DNA from: Oxytricha trifallax
Taxonomy: Eukaryota; Ciliophora; Spirotrichea; Sporadotrichida; Oxytrichidae
DNA length: 64,000 bases
Direction: 5' to 3'
NCBI GenBank assembly: GCA_000711775.1
Contig: ARYC01000748.1
Location: 1-64,000, forward strand
The notes below the pieces were generated by a model, which was not told the DNA's origin, ran no database searches, and saw only the letters and a list, made by a program, of their open reading frames with translations. The stretch's first letter is position 1; each line of letters starts with the position of its first letter. The translations under genes were made by a program, and so were the position numbers. Positions 23,586 to 36,500 of this stretch are shown one piece after another.

Positions 23586-26500
23586 TCAAAAGAATAAATT
23601 AAAGATATCATTTTGAGTAGTCTACTATTTACACTTTAACTTTTGAATTGGATACTTCTAGTAAAGAAAAGAGTCGAATACCAATATTCTATGTTTATTT
23701 TTCTTGTTTAAACTTTCTTCATCTAAAAGCAAGGGAATTTTCTATTCACTGTCACTCTTTGAAGATTCTTTCCTAGGTTTCTAGTTTGATTTATTTATAC
23801 TTTTCAATTGCTATTCCCTAATTAATTACCTCTCTTTATATTCTCTTGCATATTTATTAATACTTCCAGTTATTCCAATATCTTCATTTCTGATTCTTAT
23901 GTCTTTTAGAGATTATGAAAACTTCTATTATAATTGAATGTTTTAAGTTACAATGGGTATTATGAAAGTGCCAGCTTGAGTTTGCTGTTTTTAAGTTTAT
24001 ATAGAACCAAAAGCCACCTAATTTTACTTTTATTGCTTCTAACTGCAAATGCTATCTTTGAATTTTTGAATTGGTTTGTTAAGCAAAATTTTATTTTATA
24101 ACTCTTCTGCTGTCTGTGAAGAACTTTTCTATAATATGTCTTATTATGAGTGTTCAAATGCGAATAATGAAAGGATTTAATGGTATTTTATCATTTCAAA
24201 AGCTCGAATGAAACAGAAATCTTTCACTTTTGAGCTTTACTTCTCTTTAAGTTAATCTTCTCTCTCTAAACTCGATGAGTTTAATTCGTCATTTTGCATT
24301 AGTGACTTCATTATGATCTTTTCTTTATTTACTTTAGGTGAAATAGTCGTAACTGTCATCATATATAAGCCACCGCCTCTATAAGGACTTTACTAATTTC
24401 TATTTCTTTAATTAGGCTAAGCATGCTTTAAAATTGGAGTTTGAAAATTAGGAGTAGATTGAGAGGGCTATCTACCCAGTAATATCAAATTCAAGATACT
24501 TTTAGCTAAACTTTTAAATGAATATGAAGAGTTAGAATGAATTTCGTGTTTCAAATTTGATGTTAAAATTTCGATAACTTCACAATTTTCAATCTTAGCT
24601 AATTCATAATAAAATTGCTTTATAGAATCTTATTTTTGTTAACGCTTTATTAAGTCTTAAATTTCTATATCTTCGAAATCAGTTGCTTTTACTTTGATTA
24701 CTTATCTTGATTCATTAATTAAGCTATCAAGAAAAGTGGGTTAAAACATTAACATAAAATTACATACATTTAATTTTATAATTTATTTTCTATACCCCAA
24801 AAACTTTGATATTCTTATGATTTATCATTATTTTTATCGTTCTTAAATTTAATAACCATTTAATCACATATTTTCTCTTCAAATATTCGAATATCATTTG
24901 CAAGTATTTTCTTCAAGTTTTATTTATAGAATCTTTTCGCAATTTCAATCTGTATTATAATTTACAAAAAGCCTAATGTATTTTATCTTATCATTTATAA
25001 TCCCTCGACAAAACCATGTCTAAAATGTATTGTATTATTGTGGTCTCTAGCAAGTACAACCCCATTCAAATCTATAATTAATACCTTTGGGCTTTAAAAG
25101 TTAGTTACTCTTATTATTTTCAAATTTTTATTAATCAACTTGTCTTATATTTATCTTGGTGATAGAATTGTATTCTCTTCTTTCTTTAATTTTAAATTTC
25201 TAGTATCTTTAGAAGATTATTTTAAGTTTTGATTTGAATCTTAATGTCTGTGTGATATTATATTTGAAGATAGATTCTTGTTTTAAGGTGATTAAATTTA
25301 CATAGCTGCTTTAATGTTGGAGTCATTTATGTCTAATCTTTAAGTCTTTATGGGCCCTATCAAAAAAATATAAAAAGCCTAAGTGTTGATTATTTTATGG
25401 TGAATTTTGAATTAGAAATTGTCTTTAAGTCTTTTAAGCTCTTATCAATTTCTCAATATCTTAATTAAGAGGTGTTTTACTAATCATAAGGGATGTGTCA
25501 AAATTGTTGTATGTAGTAGAAGGCACTATATAAAATGGGGTGTTTGAGATTTGAGCTCTTGAATGGAAAAAGTTTGAATGCAATTTCTAATTGTAAAGTT
25601 GGGATTAAAGCGACTGTTGATTCTTATTCATCATTGCTAAGTATTGATGCTATATTCTCATTTATTTCATGTTATTTTATTCGTTGGGGTTTCTTTTATG
25701 ATCTAGGTTTAGATTTGTGAAATCAATATTTTAATCAAAAGCAACACTTTACCTCCTTGAATTGATATCTTTAAAATTTTATGAATCCTCATAAATATTG
25801 TCAAGATCTGATATTTAAGATTGTTCATTAATTAGTTATGACTATTAATCTTGATAAGGTAAGAAACTTTAATTTCTCATGTGAGTTTGAATTTATCCAG
25901 ATGTGGTCTATTAATCAATATATTGCAATCCATTCGTGATGCTAAATATCTGATTAATATCTTGGCCTTAATAGATAGCTTGCTACAAACTTATTTATAT
26001 AAAATTCACAAGATTAAAGATAATTTTACTACCTCTGCGACTAATTGACCTCTTAGAAATCTTAAGCAGGGAATTAGACTCTACTGGAATAACTGCTGTT
26101 TCTCTTGCTATTTGGATTACAAGTGTTCATTTATAAGATCTATTATTTACTGTACATATTTTTTGTGGTGTCTGCCCCTTGTGAATTTACCAGTAAGAAA
26201 TTTGGAGAGGGACTGGACAAATTAAGTACTGGCAGTGATCTTTTTCTATCTTGAAATGGTGTCTGAGAGGCATGTAAGTGATTGTACTCGCTCAAATTTG
26301 AATATTTAGATTGTTCAGGGTTATAAAGTTATTAAATGACTATAGGAGATTTGGATTATAAAGATTTCCTCATTATATTATCGGTAAGATATAATATATT
26401 ACTAAAATAATTTCAAAAATTAATAAAATGGTTGCGAATTCATGATTGTAATTTGTGTCAAATCTTAATATATATATATATATATATATAAACTGACTTT

Positions 26501-28515
26501 CTAACTTATATTATGAAGTTAGACTTGGACAAAATCAATTTAGTTAACCTGTATTAATAATTATTTTTACTATAAAAATAATTTTAATAAACCAATTTCA
26601 ATTTCTCATTAGCAATGAATATAAAAGCACAATATTTATAGTTTAAATGAGTAAAGTCTTGTTTAAGTTTTTACTGCCTAGTATTTAGGTACCGTTTATT
26701 ATTTATATTTAAACCTTGTGGCGTAAATTATGTGTTTTAGTAGTTACTAAAATTGGTGTACTATCTCTAATAGTTTTACTATATATCATTTTACCTCTCC
26801 GAAAATATATAAAATATTACTCTTTAAATAATGATTTAAATTAATTTAGGTATTTTAATTAAACTTTTAAAATTTTTGTTTAGGTTGCTTGATAAATTAT
26901 AGAACCTAATTGATTAAAATATATACAAAATTGAATAAAAATAGATAGTTTAAAATATTAGTAGCTTAATTTATTATTATATTATCAAATACATAAATTT
27001 TCTAATCGATAGACCAAACTAATATATATTGTGGCAATATAAAATTCTTTCTGATTAACAACGGGTGTCTTGCCAATTCTTTAATCAATACCAGTGAACA
27101 GAATAGGGTATTTGAGCTGCATATCTTATTCTTCAATTTACAATTTGAATTCATTTAATTTCTATATATTAGCATATTCATTGCTTTTTTATTCACTCTC
27201 TTCCTATTTATTAACTAATACCTTTTGATGCAGATATTAATCACGGATTTATTTAGCTATTCTTTACTGTGATATCCTCCTTAGTAATTCTGATTTTAAG
27301 AAGTCATCAGAAAATTTAGCCAGAGGTGAGGACTTTTCAGACGCCACGTTATTTAGGTTTTAATTCCTGTTTTATCTGTTTTTAGAGTTATTATTAGCTC
27401 TTGATGAGTCTAGATTTATTATGCCTAGAGTTGATTTGTTGCGCATACTCTGCTCATGATGTTATTCTAAGATGTTTTTTATTTATCTGCGATTGTTTAC
27501 TGTCTTGGTTGTAGAGACCATTCCACTGCCTAACTGTTGATAGTTTTATCTATCTATTTGCTGTGAAAATTGTTTGCTTATTCATAAAAAGATTTAATTA
27601 GCAGAAAAAATTATTCAAATAATACAATATAAGATGATTAAATTTATATAAATTTTTATCAATAAATAAAGATGAGCAAATTAAGTAGTTTAATTGAAAA
27701 TAAAGAGCTTGTACACAATCTTGGACGAAATCAAAATCCATAAAAGATTTTAATTTTATTAAATTTTAAAATTAAATGTAATTGTAATAAAAAATGGAAC
27801 AATTTTTAAAAAAATCTAAAAACTCAACAAATAGGAGAATTAATTTAATCATAAGATTCTCATTAGTGAATTAAATTTCTTAAATCTTAAATAAAACTTA
27901 GAGGAATTCTTTTTCAATTGCCTAATAATTATGATTTTATTTATTTTTATATGAATACTTTTCATTATTAATTTGATATTGAGTTTTTTTTTCCAAATTA
28001 ATTTATTTTCAGCATTAATAGTTCTGTGGGTTACATCAACAGATTGCCGTTTGAATTTTGGATTATCAAATTTTTTAAATCAGATTCATTCATTCTGCTA
28101 TTGCTTTAAGTATGATCTATGTTTCTCATAGTGCTCCCTCTTTTTTAGACTAAAATTTAATTAAATATCGCATTATGTTGCCACAATTAATTTGAATATA
28201 ATTTGTTATTATATATTTGTAAATTTATGTCCGATTTACTTCACTTTTCTAATATGGTGCTTTCTTTTCAACAATATTATTACTCTCTTTTAGCTGATTT
28301 TACTGCAAATATTGAAATTTTTGTGATTTCAATTCACTTTTGAAGTTTTAGTAGATATTTTCAATTAATTCATGGTTTGTCTGATGCTTAGAGTATATTG
28401 ATTTTTATCCCTGATTTATAGCATGTTTTTATTAATCATTTTACTGAGAATTCTGCTCATTCGCGCTGGCTATATATAAAATGTCTATAGAAGCATATTA
28501 ATTAAATTTACCCAT
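23586..28515 (-). CDS. Large Gln/Asn/Ser-rich protein, unrecognised, many IESs
   Basis: Nearly invisible in the standard code. Read with TAA/TAG=Gln it starts MGKFNQYASIDILYIASANE at 28515 and ends KCKQQTTQNDIFNLFF at TGA 23586. Coding blocks: 28515-28030, 27585-27000 (MNKQTIFTANRQIK..., SEKSSPLAKFSDDFLKSELL), about 26790-26590, 26373-26029, 25986-25380, 25357-24790 and 24750-23586. Frame-restoring pointers: CTAC in plus sense at 25983/26029, and CC at 25355/25378 around a ~20-bp IES. Near 25075 the string PKVLIIDLNGVVLARD resembles the start of HAD/FCP1-type phosphatase domains (DLNG...), but later motifs were not found. The rest is low-complexity, with charged helical stretches. MRKSLQSKSPIV at 26373 could be an alternative start, making two genes. 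Confidence 0.6.
25355..25379 (-). other. Very short IES with pointer GG (minus strand)
   Basis: On the minus strand TTAGG is followed by about 20 bp of A/T and then GGGCCC. Deleting that unit joins SPQNNQHLG to PIKTQRLDINDSN in frame. No GT/AG ends, so it is not a standard intron. Confidence 0.6.
25983..26032 (-). other. IES with pointer GTAG (minus strand)
   Basis: Plus-strand CTAC at 25983-25986 and 26029-26032. Removing 46 bp joins EVNQSQRQ to QAIYQGQDINQIF in one open frame on the minus strand. Confidence 0.75.
26470..26490. repeat. (TA)n microsatellite
   Basis: About ten uninterrupted TA units within an AT-rich gap upstream of the coding block that starts at 26373 on the minus strand. 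No gene is seen in it. Confidence 0.85.
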
Positions 28516-28820
28516 TTTCTACAAACTATTCATATTTCTATGTTTAAAAGAAGTGGCCGAGTGCTAATAATTGCTATTTGGCTTTTTCATGTTTTTAATT
28601 CACTTTTTTATTTGATAAAATATATTTAGATAGATTTATTATTTTTATTTGGTATGTAATTTATCCTTATAAATAGATGTGATGAAAGTTATAACATTTT
28701 AATTTTTATACTATCTTCATTATAACTATAAATTGATTTGTATGTTAATGAATATATGGTAATATCATTTTTATATATATTTTCTGATTCGTAAATATTA
28801 ATTAAAATACAGGTTAAACT
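28516..28820. promoter_or_regulatory. Short divergent intergenic region
   Basis: About 300 bp of AT-rich DNA between the first Met of the minus-strand Gln-rich gene and the plus-strand flavoprotein gene. It should hold both 5' untranslated regions and two chromosome-end sites. No specific motif was recognised. Confidence 0.4.
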
Positions 28821-30490
28821 ATGTAAGCCATTAATAAACTGAATATAGTTGTAAAGAAACTAGTAGATGTTGCCAAGACCTACTACTATTAAGAACCAAA
28901 TCACAGCAGAAAAAAGAAAATCGTTATAGTTGGAGTATCTTTCGCAGGTATCGAGCTTACCAAAAAACTGATTAATCTTGATAAAGATCAGCAATTTGAG
29001 ATATAAATCATTATAATTTCTTAGAATTATTGATAATTTAAGTCAATTAATTAATGAGATCTTGTTGATAGATAAGAATGAGTACTTTGAATTTGTATGC
29101 ACAAACACTATAGGTCTGACCGATGAGACTCATCTCCCTCGTACTATAATTTCAATGACAAAACTAAGAGAATCATTTAGGTCCTCTGCAGTGGCTTTCA
29201 AACGTGCTCGCTTAGTAAACGTCTCTGATAAAAACCAGTCCATAGATGTTGAAATCTAGAAAAAGAGTTCAATAGCATCAACCAAGAACATTCTTGAGAT
29301 TAATGATTAACACGTCAGAGTTGAAATGGAGAAACCTGAAATTGAAAGCATCAATTATGATTATTTAGTTATATGCACAGGGTCTTAGTATGACTTACCA
29401 CTAAGAGAGGACTACCAAATCAATAGTAATACCAAGCAGAGATATCAAAGTATGGATCAAATAAGAAATGATATTAAAAAGGCAAAAAGTGTATTGGTTG
29501 TAGGAGGTGGTCCTAATGGCGTTGAATTAATCAATAAATTCATTAAATCCATTATTTACACCCATTTTTATTGAATGCATTGGCAATTTAGCCTCAGGTT
29601 TGCAAGGATCAGGCAAAAAGCTTGGTATAATAACAAGAAACCCTAGACTGCTTCCTTCCATGCCTCATTAAGCATCAACAGCAGCAGAAGCTCACTTGAA
29701 GAGAGAAGGAGTATTTGTTTATTTGAATTCAGAATACACCAGTCAAATCAAGCAAGAAATGGACTACGACTATGTGATTAACTGCGTAGGGAACAGATTT
29801 GATGCAAATAAGTAATTTATGAAGGGTGAGCTTGCTGATTGTTTAGATAAATGCACAAGTTAAATTTATGTGAATGAATACATGATGGTCACTAATAAGA
29901 ACCCATTGGATGAAGATTTAGACTCTAAAAATATATAAAATGACTAAGATAGCAAAGTTTAGTCCAAGGTGTATACAAATATCTTCAGTTTAGGTGATGT
30001 GTGCCTTACAAGAGCCAATGAAGAAAAATCTATCTTACCAATCCACATTCTATCAAATATCCTAGCTAATAATATCATGATTTTGAGTAAAAAACTCAGA
30101 GAAAACGGAGAGCAATTAAAATTAGTGCCCGAGGTTATCCCAAGATTCTATGTTATTCCACTTGGTCACTAGAATGGAATTATAGTTTGGAATGATTTTG
30201 TGGTGGCTGGTAAGATTGGCGTGTTAATTAAGATAATGTTAGAGAAAATGATTATGGCAACTTTAAACAACTCGATAATTGCTGACTATTTTATGAGACT
30301 ACAGTATAAAGCAACTGATGGCTTGTTTTGGGTGTGCTCCACAAGAGTGTTTTCATGTTTCCCTTGTCATGAGAATAGAGCAAGAAGAAGAACTAACAAG
30401 GATGATAAGAAAATTCTTAAAAGTATGATACAAGAATTGGAGAGTATTAAGTAAGGGTTGTAATCCAAAAATATTAAGAAAAACAATTGA
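28821..30490 (+). CDS. FAD-dependent oxidoreductase, AIF/FSP1 (AIFM2)-like
   Basis: Starts MQAINKLNIVVKKLVDVAKT at 28821; ends ESIKQGLQSKNIKKNN, TGA 30488-30490. N-terminal dinucleotide fold KKIVIVGVSFAGIELTKKL (about 28920), acidic end of strand 2 ILLIDKNEYFEF (29060), YDYLVICTGSQYDLPLRED (29357), second Rossmann motif KSVLVVGGGPNGVE (29490) completed by CIGNLA after an IES, YDYVINCVGNRFDANK (29765), and the FAD-binding NIFSLGDVCLTR (29975). This is the order of the pyridine-nucleotide-disulfide oxidoreductase fold in the AIF/NDH-2/FSP1 group. The C-terminal part has Cys pairs and a basic tail. The likely substrate is a quinone or similar acceptor, but this is only inferred. Another interruption lies near 29000-29060. 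Confidence 0.8.
29524..29576 (+). other. IES with pointer GAAT
   Basis: GAAT at 29524-29527 and 29573-29576. Deleting 49 bp joins GGGPNGVE to CIGNLASGLQGSGKK in frame and completes the second nucleotide-binding motif. The ends are not GT/AG. Confidence 0.8.
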
Positions 30491-30699
30491 TTTCATAATT
30501 TATTTATTCATTCAAATTAGACAAATTCCACAATAACAATAAAAATTGTAAGTAAAATTTATTCATTTTTTTAAATAAATGATTAATCTGAATATTAAGA
30601 TTTTATCGATAAGAATTTCATAAAATATTGGGAATTCTTAACAATTTTTTAATCTGATAAATAGTTAGTTGATTTTATAACTTGAAATTAAAAAATTCT

Positions 30700-31681
30700 A
30701 TGGAAGCCAGAAGATAATAGCAACCAATAAATTTTGGAACAGCTGAGGAGCACAAATCAAAATATATCGCAAGCATAAATGGACCATTTCTATTTACTGC
30801 ACCACATTCAGGAAAATTAAAGAGAGGAGGAGCAGAGTATGATGAAAAGCGTAGGATTCATTTGAGAGAAAGATACACTCATGTTCTTGCTATGAAATTC
30901 AATTTATAAAATAAGTATTAAATTGAAATTTGCATTAGAGATTGCAAATTAGTAAAAAGACCCATCTACTGGAAAAGTAGCAGGATAATTAGGATCATTT
31001 TGTTTTTGGAGTAAAGATCATAAACTAAATGAAGTAGACTTGGATCCGAACTATCTTTACTCTGGTAACATGACAGAATCTCCTTTCCATTAACTTTTAC
31101 ATGAATTTTAAGTAAGAAATGCAGGCAAACCGCTGTTTCACATCGATGTTCATGGTAAAATGGATAGAAAGGACAATTACGATCTTGATTTGGGAATAGC
31201 ATGCATATTAAAACACTGGGATGAGCAATATGGAGAATCAGATTTCATAGTGTCATTTGTGAACAATCTTAAAGTTGGCTTTGATAAAATCTTGAAAACA
31301 ATTCCAACATACAAGGGATTCACTGCAAAATGCAATTAAGATCCAGTTTTACATGGAAACTGGGGAGGTGACTTAAGAACAATGAATGAGTAGGCAATTA
31401 TTTTAGGTATACCAAGTATTTAACTAGAGATACCTTACACTATGAGAGCCCTTCTTGCCAAAGATGATAAGTTTGCAAAAGCCTTCGTGGGCGTTATCAT
31501 AAATGCATACAATTAAGTTATAGTAAACTGGTGGCCTGCAAAACAAGTACCTTTACTATGCGATGCTGAGCTAGGCAGTCAAGTTAGATTGACTAACTAC
31601 AGGAAGCAGGAATTGGAAACTCTTCATTAGCAATATGTTGACTATGAGAAAAAAGTCATTTCTACAGATAAATATATCTGA
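30700..31681 (+). CDS. N-formylglutamate amidohydrolase-like protein
   Basis: Starts MEARRQQQPINFGTAEEHKS at 30700, ends YEKKVISTDKYI, TGA 31679-31681, about 316 residues after removal of one IES. Family motifs: FLFTAPHSGKLKRGG near the N-terminus, FHIDVHGKMDRKDNYDLDLG in the middle (zinc/catalytic DxHG), and GIPSIQLEIPYTMR near the C-terminus (LEIP). These match the FGase fold of N-formylglutamate deformylases, zinc enzymes that release formate from N-formyl-amino acids in bacterial histidine degradation. The substrate here is unknown. The family is mostly bacterial but occurs in ciliates. It is compact and almost uninterrupted compared with its neighbours. Confidence 0.8.
30894..30930 (+). 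other. IES with pointer GAAATT
   Basis: GAAATT at 30894-30899 and 30925-30930. Deleting 31 bp joins RERYTHVLAMK to FALEIANQQKDPSTGK in frame. Without removal the enzyme frame is lost. Confidence 0.82.
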
Positions 31682-31788
31682 AAAATACTTTAGCTAAATA
31701 AGTACTCTAATTGTAAATAGATATATTAATATGGAGTAATTTTTATTTTAACAATTTTAATACTATTATTTATTCAAGAATTTTGTTA

Positions 31789-33420
31789 TCAACTACTATT
31801 ACAATTAATATTTTCTCTATCTTTAATATCTTGAATAATAGGTTTCATCTGGAGTAACTAAAATCTAAGAATCTAGAGCTCCCTCTGAATTTCACTAGCA
31901 GTTTCATAATTTTAAACTTTAACTGCATCTTACAGCAAAATCTTAAGATTTTCTTCGTGTTGTCTCATATCTTGCTCTTTTTTCATTAGAGCACCGCCTT
32001 TATCTCTATTTGCTTTTTAAATAACTTAATCATTCTCAATTTGAGTTATTTTAACTTGATTTCTTAATTTTTAATTGCTATCAGTATCATAAAAATAAAT
32101 AACTTAACTATTCATATTATGGCATAAATATATTAGACTTTTAAACTTATCATCAAGTTCCTCTTTAAATTTTGATAAACTTTATCTATTATTATTATTT
32201 TTTTCAAGATTGCTTTCACTTTCAACATTAGTAGACTGATTTTTCTAACTTCTACCTGTCTAATAAATTTAACTTACTTCACTATTCTTATACTAATCAA
32301 TCAAATTTTAATATTTATTATCCCTTAATGTAGAAATCCTTTAGTTTGTTAAGCTGTTAATTCTTATGTTTGTGCTTTATGTGTTTCTCACTGTCATTGA
32401 CTTTGATTTTTCATTGAAGTAATTAGATGAGCTATTTATATAAGAATTTTTGTGAGTTCTTGAATCAGAATTATCTAAGACCATTGAATTATTTTATTTT
32501 TAGTTTTATTAAATAGTAGGTGTTTAATATTGATGAGAAGCTAGTAGATTACGTTTCAATAGCAACTTTGTATTTAAATTATTACTGCCATTTACTTAAA
32601 AAGAATTCTCTTCAAAATATGTTTTAAAAGGAGCATTTCTAGACACACTATAATTGCTATTTTAAATGCCTTTGAGGTTTTTTATCAAGGGTTTATTTGG
32701 GGAGTTATAGATCTCTTAAAATTTGTGAAGTTTAGTCTAATCGTAAAATGAGATAGCTTTAATACCAACTTATTTAAAGGAATTTAGCAATTAGTTTTCT
32801 TCAGGCTCAAATATTACAAATCTTACACTAGTCAATTGAGGATTTTCACTCAATCTAATATACTGTATTTGATTTTCATTTTGGTATTTCATTTATTAGT
32901 TCGTGTAATAAGTGCCGATGCGTTCGTCTTAGCAAGAGTCATCCATGGGATCTTTTATGTACTCAATATCTAATCCCCGCATAACTCTACTTAAATCTGT
33001 ATCTGCTTGATATTTTGACTCAATTTAATTTTTAATGGGTGAGTTGTAATTGCTATTTTTCTCAATATATATTTGATATCTGGATGGCAATTTATTATCA
33101 GTAAAAGCTACTGCGATTAAACTCACAGCATTACCTAACTAAAATTTAACTCTCAAATGAATCGGATACTAAGATTCTCTTGGAGAGATCCACCCACCTG
33201 CAGTGCTTATCGAGGTAGAATTTAGTGAAGATGATATTTCCGTGGTTGGGGATATCAAAACATGTTAGTTATTTACATAAGCTAGGATTCTCTGTATTGG
33301 TATAAGCTCACCAGATAGTTGAGAGTTATCAAGATACTATTGCTAATTTACTGCAAATTTATCATCTGCAATTATTGGGAGTGGAGATTTAAGGTTCGAA
33401 GATTTTTCAAAGGCTCTCAT
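31789..33420 (-). CDS. CEP104-like protein (jelly-roll plus helical region)
   Basis: Uninterrupted frame of 543 residues from MRAFEKSSNLKSPLPIIADD at 33420 to TGA at 31789. The N-terminal part contains STAGGWISPRESQYPIHLRV, then LGNAVSLIAVAFTDNKLPSR and YQIYIEKN, and later QQMKYQNENQIQYIRLSENP and SFKQVGIKAISFYDQ, which follow the order of the N-terminal jelly-roll of CEP104 (GW...YPQEI..., ...LQILSHQ.KIA..IE.YIG, ...YLKL..., ...VGLIAI...G). The C-terminal third is helical, with the UVR-like AVKVQNYETASEIQRELQIL. CEP104 is a ciliary-tip microtubule protein in animals and Chlamydomonas (FAP256). The middle is Asn/Ser/Gln-rich and disordered. The assignment rests on pattern similarity only. No IES or intron is evident, unlike its neighbours. 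Confidence 0.5.
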
Positions 33421-33548
33421 TATAGAATAAATTATTAATTCATTTTTATTAAAGATAATATAAAAAACGATTCATGGTATCTATTTTAGTAAGAAGATTT
33501 ATTAAATTAATTGATTAAATTTAAATTATTAAAAAACTAATTTTTAAT

Positions 33549-36500
33549 TCATTGTGTTAAAAGTTTATTCTATTCAATAATTTACTTTATGTTATTGTTG
33601 GAAATAATTAGTCTGCTTGGTATAAGTGTCAGTATGCCTCTGCTCTTTGATATCTAATTATTCATTCTTCTGAGGAATCTGGGCCAAGCCACGAGTAAGA
33701 TGAGCAATTAAGCTGCTATGAACACACTCAAAATTGAAATATCTAAGTTCTGGTAAATCTTAATGAATGTTTGAAAGTTCTCTTCAATACAATTCTTCAA
33801 TGCGTAAAATGTTGGGGTGAACAGGCGATTTATTAACAATTAGAACTTAGTAATAACTTAATCTTTGTTGAAAAGACCTATCAAGCGATTAGGATTATTG
33901 TTTCTTTCTTCAAAGATTAAACGAAGTTTGTTTAGCTCTCCCATATAACGGTCAATTTAAATCTTAAAGCCCTGATTTCCTGCAACTCCATTATCAACTG
34001 TTTCACAAAAAGTGATGTTTAAAGGATTAAAAGTGCTTGAGTAATATGTTTCTAGTGTCTGACAGTAGTTTTTCGAATTAAGTTATAAAACCACATTAAT
34101 AGGTTTATCAACGTACTAAGATTTTTTGTGTGACTAAATTATTTCTTAAATCTTTTGCTAGTTGTCAAATTTCTACTGTTAAAATAATGCGTAATATGTG
34201 ACTGTTGGATCCGACTACGACATACCAGCAAAGCCTTAAGATAAATCATCCTAAAATTGGGTATAAATTCTGTAGTAGACTTTGAATTAATTTAGAACAA
34301 TTTGCTCTTGATCGTGTGATATAATAAGCTCGTTAAACATGGGAACATATATTGAAAAATTTACAATAACATGAAGGATCACGAACGAAAAAAGGGCCAT
34401 TACTATTGATATCACTCTTAAGCTTGAATTGGACTTTACCATTGCAAATTTTTCTAAATTTCCTACTTTTTTAGTGATGTCTTCCTAGGGTGGTACTTCC
34501 TAGCCACTGTTTAGTTAAATGTTATGAGCTTAAATCGAATTCTTTTATCTCTTATTTTACCTATCTTTATGCACCTAACTTATGCTTATTTGGCTATGAC
34601 TTTATTTAAGATCTCTCTGAGACATATTAGGGTCATTAAGGATTTCCCTGCTTGTATCATTATTACTTTAAGCATTTTCTTCTTAAGAATTGCTTAGGCT
34701 CTTATTCAAAGAGGGGAGTTTTATTTTTTAAGATGCTATTCCAGGCTTTATATTGACAAAATTATTTTTACTCTAGATCTTACTACTATTGTTTTATTCA
34801 TTCTGAATCTTGCTGTAAAATGAATCGTCAAAATCTGAGCTATGCATTGAGTCTAGTTCGCTATTAAAAAACTATTTATGAAGGTTTGAGGTTACGAGAT
34901 TAAGAATATAAAATTCTCGATTTACAATAGCTTTATCAGCTGGTAGTTATCCTCCGCCACTTGTTCTAAACTTTTTATACGTAACAGCTTAATCAGGAAT
35001 ACTATAGAGAGCATCCAGTTTCTTTCTTCTCAGCATTGCTTCATTCATAAGTTTAAGTGGTATTGAGGGATTCTCGTCACTCTACAATTCGTTTTCGCCA
35101 TCCATGTCTTCATAATTGTCTTAGAAATATTAATCTTCACAATCATCCTCACTTGAGTCATCCTTCTTTTGGTATATTTAAGGGATATTATAAATTAATT
35201 AGATAACTAATTTGTTTCCTAATTTAGCCATAAAATTTAAATTGTAATATATTTTGCGATTCAAATCATCGCTGTTATTTTTAATGATTTTCTTGAAAAC
35301 AGCTAAATCAGCAATGACCTCTCCAATATCATCGATAATAAGCTCAGAGTATAATTATTTTATATAGGAAATTTAGTTATTTATATAAATATACAGACTG
35401 AGGGATTGAATTCTAGTTTTATGAATCTACTTAACAAAGTAAAATATCAACGCAATTGATACAACGCTTAGTGCCATTATAGATGATATAACCACAACAA
35501 AACTTATCTAATTTGAATTGATAAATGTGTCTTTTAAGTTTTCAATATCAACTTGAATGCCTTCGCACCTTTAAATAAGGGACAAAAACACATTTCTATC
35601 TATAAAATAAAGGTCTTTCACAATTTGATCTACTGAGTCCCCAAATTTCCCATATTTAAATTTGTATTTTGAATTAGTTTTGTTATTAGTCAAGCTGTTT
35701 ATATAGTCAATCAGAGTTTTATTTTAATAAGCTTGGGAATTGTCTTTCAGTGCCTAAATGAGATTGTTTCCTTTCGCTACTACCTAACTCAGGGCTAGAT
35801 TCATATTGATTTTTTGACTGCTTAAACTGGTATCGCTGTCAATCTCATATATTTCAATGTTTTCAAGTCTGTGACTGATTTCGCTTAAAATTGATTTATC
35901 AAATTCAATGAATCTGCTTTTATGGTCATTTATTTCATTCAGGTAATCTGAAATGTCTCTGATTAAAGTCAACTTATTAATTGATAAATAGTAAAATTTA
36001 TCTAAAAAGTTTAATTCTGTATGTAGCTCATCCTTTTTTACGTACCCTACAATCTCATCATCTTAAAAACCATTTTAAATGTTAATCAGAGATCTGAATC
36101 CAGAGTGGATCTCGTATAGATGTATAGTGATATCTTGCAGTAAAAATGAAGCAATTGTTAAACTCTCGAAACCAGTGTAGAAATTAATCTTAAGCCCTGT
36201 ATTTAGAGATACCAAAGCTAAAATGATTGCCGTAACAAAAACAACAAATCTCCTTAAGAATATAACAGTCTATGGCTCTTTTCTAGAGTTTACCATTTTC
36301 CTAAATTCTCTCAATCTTGCAATGTCGGTCGATTTTCCTTCGTTTATAAAAAAACAAATTATAATGTTACTTTGAGAAATTGAAGATTGACTGGATTCCA
36401 AAAATTGCTAAATTTCTCTAGATCTCGGGTCAACCCTCATCATTTCTTTAGCCATTTTAGTTAAGTCATCATCTTTGGATTATTCATCATCTTACTCCAA

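Noticed and set aside
28550..28600. GTGGCCGAGTG string resembling the D-arm of a tRNA-Ser or tRNA-Leu
   Set aside because: No acceptor stem, anticodon arm or T-arm (GGTTCGA) follows at the right spacing; the surroundings are AT-rich.
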